9,855 nt of DNA from Rickettsia typhi. Lineage in GTDB: Bacteria; Pseudomonadota; Alphaproteobacteria; Rickettsiales; UBA1997. The notes under the pieces are model-generated. The model worked only from the letters and a program-made list of their open reading frames with translations. It searched no databases and was not told the origin of the DNA. Both the position numbers and the translations under genes were made by a program. The stretch lies in NCBI GenBank assembly GCA_945861125.1, contig CAMASZ010000033.1, positions 1 through 9,855 of the forward strand, given 5' to 3'. Positions 6,584 through 9,855 of the stretch are shown one piece after another. Positions within the stretch are counted from its first letter, which is position 1. Every line of letters begins with the position of its first letter.

Positions 6584-6684
6584 AATTTTCAAGTTAAAAT
6601 TGTAATACCACTATCCAATTGAAATAGATTGACATTTCAACATTTTAAGAAAGTTTAATATTCTTGCAAGTTGGTTTTTTAAGA

Positions 6685-8586
6685 TTAATCCAATTCATAT
6701 TCATTCTGCCAGTCTTGTTTGTCATTAAAATTTGACTGATCTTGTTTATAGAGAATAAAATTTTCAATGGCCAAAATATCCATCTCAGTGCGCATAAAAC
6801 ATTTATAAGAATCTTCTGGCGAACAAACAATTGGTTCACCGCGAACATTGAAAGAAGTGTTGATTAAAACTGAAGAGCCGGTGATTTCTTTGAATTTAAT
6901 TATTAAATCATAAAATCTTGGATTAGTTTCTTGATGAATTGTTTGAATACGACCAGAATAATCAACATGGGTAATTGCTGGAATCAAAGATCGTACCACA
7001 TTTAATTTTTCAACCCCAAATAATTTTTCTTGCTCTGAAGTCATTTTTTTTCTGATTTCTTCTTTAATCGGCGCAACAATTAACATATAAGGCGAATCAA
7101 CATCTTTAATATCAAAGTATTTTGTTAAATCTTGGCGCAAAACTGCTGGAGCAAAAGGACGAAAAGATTCACGGTATTTAATTTTTAAATTCATAATTTT
7201 TTGCATTTTTTCACTTCTAGCATCGCCAATTATGCTACGCGCACCAAGGGCGCGTGGACCAAATTCCATTTTACCTTGATGCCAACCAATCACTTTTTCA
7301 TTAGCAATTTCATTAGCGATTATTTTTGAATATTCTTCACGATTGTTGATTTTCTTGTATTTAGCACCAACAGAATCAAGATATTTTTGCACTTCATCAT
7401 CCAAATATTCTACACCAAGATAAGAACCGTTCATATTATCTTTACCTAATTTATATGTCGTGCGCGGATTATTTAAATGTTGATAATAAGCAACAAAAGC
7501 AACACCCAAAGCACCACCAGCATCTCCAGATGCGGGTTGAATAAAAATATTTTCAAAAATATTTTCACGCAAAATTTTACCATTAGCTACACAGTTTAAG
7601 GCTACACCACCAGATAAACAAAGGTTTTTACTACCTGTGATTTTTTGTGCAGTTCTTGCTAGTTTTAAAACAATTTCTTCAGTAACAGCTTGAATTGAAG
7701 CCGCAATATTCATATGAAATTGTGTTAATTGTGATTCTGATTTTCTTGGCTCTTGGCCAAATAATTTATGAAATTTTTTACTGGTCATTGTTAAACCAGT
7801 TGTATAATTAAAATAACTCATATTAAGACGAAAAGAACCATCTTCTTTAATATCAATTAAATTATTTTTAATTAAATCTACATATTTTGGTTCACCGTAC
7901 GGAGCTAAACCCATCAACTTATACTCACCAGAATTTACTTTGAAACCAGTGTAGTAAGTAAAAGCAGAGTAAAGCAAACCAATAGAATGCGGGAAATGAA
8001 TTTCCTTTAAAAATTTGATTTGATTTTCTTTACCATAAGCAATTGAAGTTGTAACCCACTCACCAACGCCATCCATATTTAAAACCGCTGAATCCTCAAA
8101 TGGTGAAGGGAAAAATGCACTCGCACCATGAGATTGATGATGTTCGGAAAATAATAATTTATTAGAAATTTTAGTTTTTAATTCAGAAATTTTTTTCTTA
8201 TCTGTATTTTTAAAACTAGAATTGACTTCTTTTTCAAGAGCAACAAAATTTTTGATTAGAGTATCTTTTAAAAATAATTTTTCTTTAAGCCAAAGTGGAA
8301 CGGCCATAACAAAAGAAGTAAATCCACGCGGAGTTTCAGTCAAATAAGTTTCAAGTAATCTTTCAAATTTTAAAAATGGCTTGTCATAAAATGCTAAATA
8401 ATCAACTTGTTCCAATGAGATTGCCGCTTCTTTCAAGCAATATTTAATGGCTTCTTTAGGAAAACTAGACTCGTGTTTTTTTCTAGTAAATCTCTCTTCT
8501 TGAACTGCAGCAATTATTTTTTCATCCTTGATTAAACAAGCTGCAGAATCATGATAAAAGGCTGAGATACCAAGTATATAGGTCAT
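6685..8586 (-). CDS. NodU/CmcH-family O-carbamoyltransferase
   Basis: This 633-residue enzyme should transfer a carbamoyl group from carbamoyl phosphate, through a carbamoyl-adenylate, to a hydroxyl of an unknown acceptor. The N-terminal Kae1/YgjD-like domain starts ILGISAFYHDSAA (4-16) and has the metal-binding HxxxH as His149-xxx-His153, MDGVGEW at 171-177, LSGGVALNC at 324-332 and SGDAGGALG at 353-361, whose Asp355 is the expected further metal ligand. The C-terminal domain holds EFGPRALGARSIIGD at 441-455, RESFRPFAPAVL at 472-483 and LINTSFNVRGEPIV at 574-587. The length and all key motifs look intact. Its ATG overlaps the stop of the upstream SGNH gene (ATGA at 8583-8586), so they are translationally coupled. 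Relatives carbamoylate antibiotics, nodulation factors or saxitoxin-like compounds; the operon here suggests a surface or exported glycan or lipid instead, which is inference. Confidence 0.93.
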   Translation of the reverse strand: MTYILGISAFYHDSAACLIKDEKIIAAVQEERFTRKKHESSFPKEAIKYCLKEAAISLEQVDYLAFYDKPFLKFERLLETYLTETPRGFTSFVMAVPLWLKEKLFLKDTLIKNFVALEKEVNSSFKNTDKKKISELKTKISNKLLFSEHHQSHGASAFFPSPFEDSAVLNMDGVGEWVTTSIAYGKENQIKFLKEIHFPHSIGLLYSAFTYYTGFKVNSGEYKLMGLAPYGEPKYVDLIKNNLIDIKEDGSFRLNMSYFNYTTGLTMTSKKFHKLFGQEPRKSESQLTQFHMNIAASIQAVTEEIVLKLARTAQKITGSKNLCLSGGVALNCVANGKILRENIFENIFIQPASGDAGGALGVAFVAYYQHLNNPRTTYKLGKDNMNGSYLGVEYLDDEVQKYLDSVGAKYKKINNREEYSKIIANEIANEKVIGWHQGKMEFGPRALGARSIIGDARSEKMQKIMNLKIKYRESFRPFAPAVLRQDLTKYFDIKDVDSPYMLIVAPIKEEIRKKMTSEQEKLFGVEKLNVVRSLIPAITHVDYSGRIQTIHQETNPRFYDLIIKFKEITGSSVLINTSFNVRGEPIVCSPEDSYKCFMRTEMDILAIENFILYKQDQSNFNDKQDWQNEYELD

Positions 8587-9782
8587 TGTTTAATAATGTT
8601 TTTTGTTAAATAATCTGCTATTTTTTTATAAGCTAAAGGAGAAGGATGACCATCGCCATTAATTGTGTATTGTTGTGAATTATTTTTGTAATCATTTAAA
8701 ATGCTACTAACTAGAATATAATCAATTTTTTCCTTTTTTAATCCATCAACAACATAATTTAGATTATATTCATTTTCTGATACTAGTTGATTATTTTTTT
8801 TTGTTAAGTCCCACAATATTACAACAAATTTTGCTCGATATTTCTTTTGCACTAAATCTCTAGATTTTTTTATTACCTTTACAAATAAATCTCTTTCATG
8901 ATCGGTTACATCAGCTCTTTTCTTATAATGATTAAGCGAAGTTAATTTTAATAAAATTAGACTTTTTGGTTTACGAGTTTCAACGAAATTTTGAACTTCT
9001 GGTCTAACAAATAATATTTCATCTTTATTATCTAAAACATATTTTGGATGAGATGAAAATGCTACTCTATTAATATGATCAAGTATTGCTTGGTAAAAAA
9101 CATAACGAATTTTTTCATTATTTTTGATAGATTTTTTTTCAATATTATTATCCAATATTGCCAACATTTGATGAGCTCCATATCCACTAAAAGCAAAGTT
9201 ATAAACATTATATTTATTATCTGTTTTTGAATTAAATACATAAGGCAAAGATTCATTATCTTGCACTCCATCGCCATAGGTAAAAGAGCAACCAAAAAAT
9301 AATATCGATTCTTTTAAATTTTTATTCAAAGAATTATTTTTTGTTATTCTATGACCATTTTTATCAATTGTGTAATTAACATCATAAAATACTTCATTTT
9401 TCTTAATTTTCTTGGAATTAATTATAGTATTTATCATAGGGCCGTATCCTAATTCTTCATGAAGGATTTGAGTATATGATTTTGAATCGTTAACTTCTTT
9501 TTTAGTATTCCTGTCAAATACTCTAAATGTTTGTTTATTATTTTTTTTTCTAAAATTCTCTATCGCACTAAATGACACAAAAAACAGCTCTATTACAAAC
9601 AGTGAAATAAACAATATCAGAAGGTTTATACTTATAATTCTAACAGATTTTATTTTTGAAGTAAAATAAAGTAGAATCGATAAAACACCAGCAACGATAA
9701 CTGCTGGCACAATATAAATCGAAACAATGAACAACAAAACCAAAACAACAACTAATCCAATATTTAGGAAAATATTTTTCAT
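8583..9782 (-). CDS. Membrane-anchored SGNH hydrolase-like protein
   Basis: This 399-residue protein begins with hydrophobic segments at about 5-41 (probably two helices) and 49-70, followed by a soluble part. That part has SGNH/GDSL-type landmarks: FFGCSFTYGDGV at 162-173, with Ser166 as likely nucleophile; FSGYGAHQM at 198-206, with block II glycine; and NGDGHPSPLAY at 375-385, supplying Asp377 and His379 in a D-x-H arrangement like that of AlgX/AlgJ-type acetyltransferases. The expected activity is an esterase or O-acyltransferase on a lipid or sugar at the membrane, with the substrate unknown. The catalytic part most likely faces the periplasm. It sits 7 bp after a DUF5989 gene and overlaps the carbamoyltransferase gene by 4 bp, so all three are likely one transcript. 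No Shine-Dalgarno precedes the ATG. Block III (the usual GxND) is not obvious, so hydrolase activity is less certain than the fold. Confidence 0.75.
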   Translation of the reverse strand: MKNIFLNIGLVVVLVLLFIVSIYIVPAVIVAGVLSILLYFTSKIKSVRIISINLLILFISLFVIELFFVSFSAIENFRKKNNKQTFRVFDRNTKKEVNDSKSYTQILHEELGYGPMINTIINSKKIKKNEVFYDVNYTIDKNGHRITKNNSLNKNLKESILFFGCSFTYGDGVQDNESLPYVFNSKTDNKYNVYNFAFSGYGAHQMLAILDNNIEKKSIKNNEKIRYVFYQAILDHINRVAFSSHPKYVLDNKDEILFVRPEVQNFVETRKPKSLILLKLTSLNHYKKRADVTDHERDLFVKVIKKSRDLVQKKYRAKFVVILWDLTKKNNQLVSENEYNLNYVVDGLKKEKIDYILVSSILNDYKNNSQQYTINGDGHPSPLAYKKIADYLTKNIIKQ

Positions 9783-9789
9783 TTTTTAT

Positions 9790-9855
9790 TTAAAACAAAG
9801 TATAAATAAAAGGAGCAACAGCCGAGCCATGAGCAAAAATAATTAATACACCAAG
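9790..9855 (-). CDS. DUF5989 family small membrane protein (C-terminal end only)
   Basis: Only the last 21 residues are inside the window; they end AHGSAVAPFIYTLF before a TAA at 9790-9792. The ending GSAVAPFIYTLF is the hallmark of DUF5989 proteins, which are about 50 residues long with one membrane helix and are repeatedly found beside NodU/CmcH carbamoyltransferases and SxtJ-type membrane proteins. The function is unknown. The next gene starts 7 bp further on. An SxtJ-like gene may lie just outside the window, but this cannot be seen. Confidence 0.8.
   Translation of the reverse strand, partial: LGVLIIFAHGSAVAPFIYTLF

Larger units (their letters stand above)
6265..6684. other. Gene-free stretch between the carbamoyltransferase gene and gcvPB
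   Basis: This 420-bp stretch has no credible coding frame. It contains a MITE-like repeat (about 6348-6583) with an internal GC-rich direct repeat, a hairpin at 6579-6609 (GGTAT and AATTTT pairing with AAAATT and ATACC, with a 3-base bulge), and a weaker hairpin at 6618-6641 (TTGAAAT/ATTTCAA core). The last two lie downstream of the carbamoyltransferase stop and could mark its transcript end, but neither has a T run on the minus strand. The gcvPB promoter must lie in this stretch if gcvPB has its own, but I could not identify it. Confidence 0.6.

Noticed and set aside
6579..6609. Rho-independent terminator for the carbamoyltransferase operon
   Set aside because: A hairpin can form (GGTAT/ATACC plus AATTTT/AAAATT), but it has a 3-base bulge and no T run follows on the minus strand.
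6265..6684. Glycine riboswitch upstream of gcvPB
   Set aside because: No GGAGAG-type or other conserved glycine aptamer segments are visible in either strand of this gap.

Overview
The window is AT-rich DNA (roughly 30% GC by eye) and all of its genes lie on the minus strand, so transcription runs from high to low coordinates. The sigma factor is of the RpoH (sigma-32) type, the DHBP synthase carries a degenerate RibA-like tail (RibBX type), and the glycine dehydrogenase is the split GcvPB form. Together with the low GC these suggest a proteobacterium, most likely an AT-rich alphaproteobacterium such as a Rickettsiales-like or otherwise reduced lineage. That placement is inference. None of the gene starts has a recognisable Shine-Dalgarno sequence.

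In transcription order: (1) 9855-6685 holds a tight three-gene unit: the end of a DUF5989 protein, a membrane-anchored SGNH hydrolase-like protein, and a NodU/CmcH-family O-carbamoyltransferase. This looks like a conserved but poorly understood set for modifying an exported or surface molecule. (2) 6684-6265 is a 420-bp gene-free stretch with a MITE-like repeat (copy B) that contains a GC-rich 21-bp direct repeat. (3) 6264-3885 holds gcvPB followed 22 bp later by a prepilin-like protein with a LamG/concanavalin-like C-terminal domain. (4) 3805-2912 is rpoH, with its own likely promoter and a hairpin just after the stop. (5) 2911-2579 is a 333-bp gene-free stretch with a second, diverged repeat (copy A). 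(6) 2578-709 holds riboflavin synthase (ribE) and ribBX, separated by 139 bp with two strong AT-only hairpins. (7) 707-1 is a second prepilin/LamG-like protein, cut by the window edge, that starts one base after the ribBX stop.

Three things stand out. Two intergenic repeats share a hairpin core with compensatory base changes and have ATACC-type inverted ends. Two paralogous prepilin-LamG genes are each placed directly behind an unrelated metabolic gene. The carbamoyltransferase/SGNH/DUF5989 cassette is the third. No CRISPR array, tRNA, rRNA or intact transposase gene was seen.
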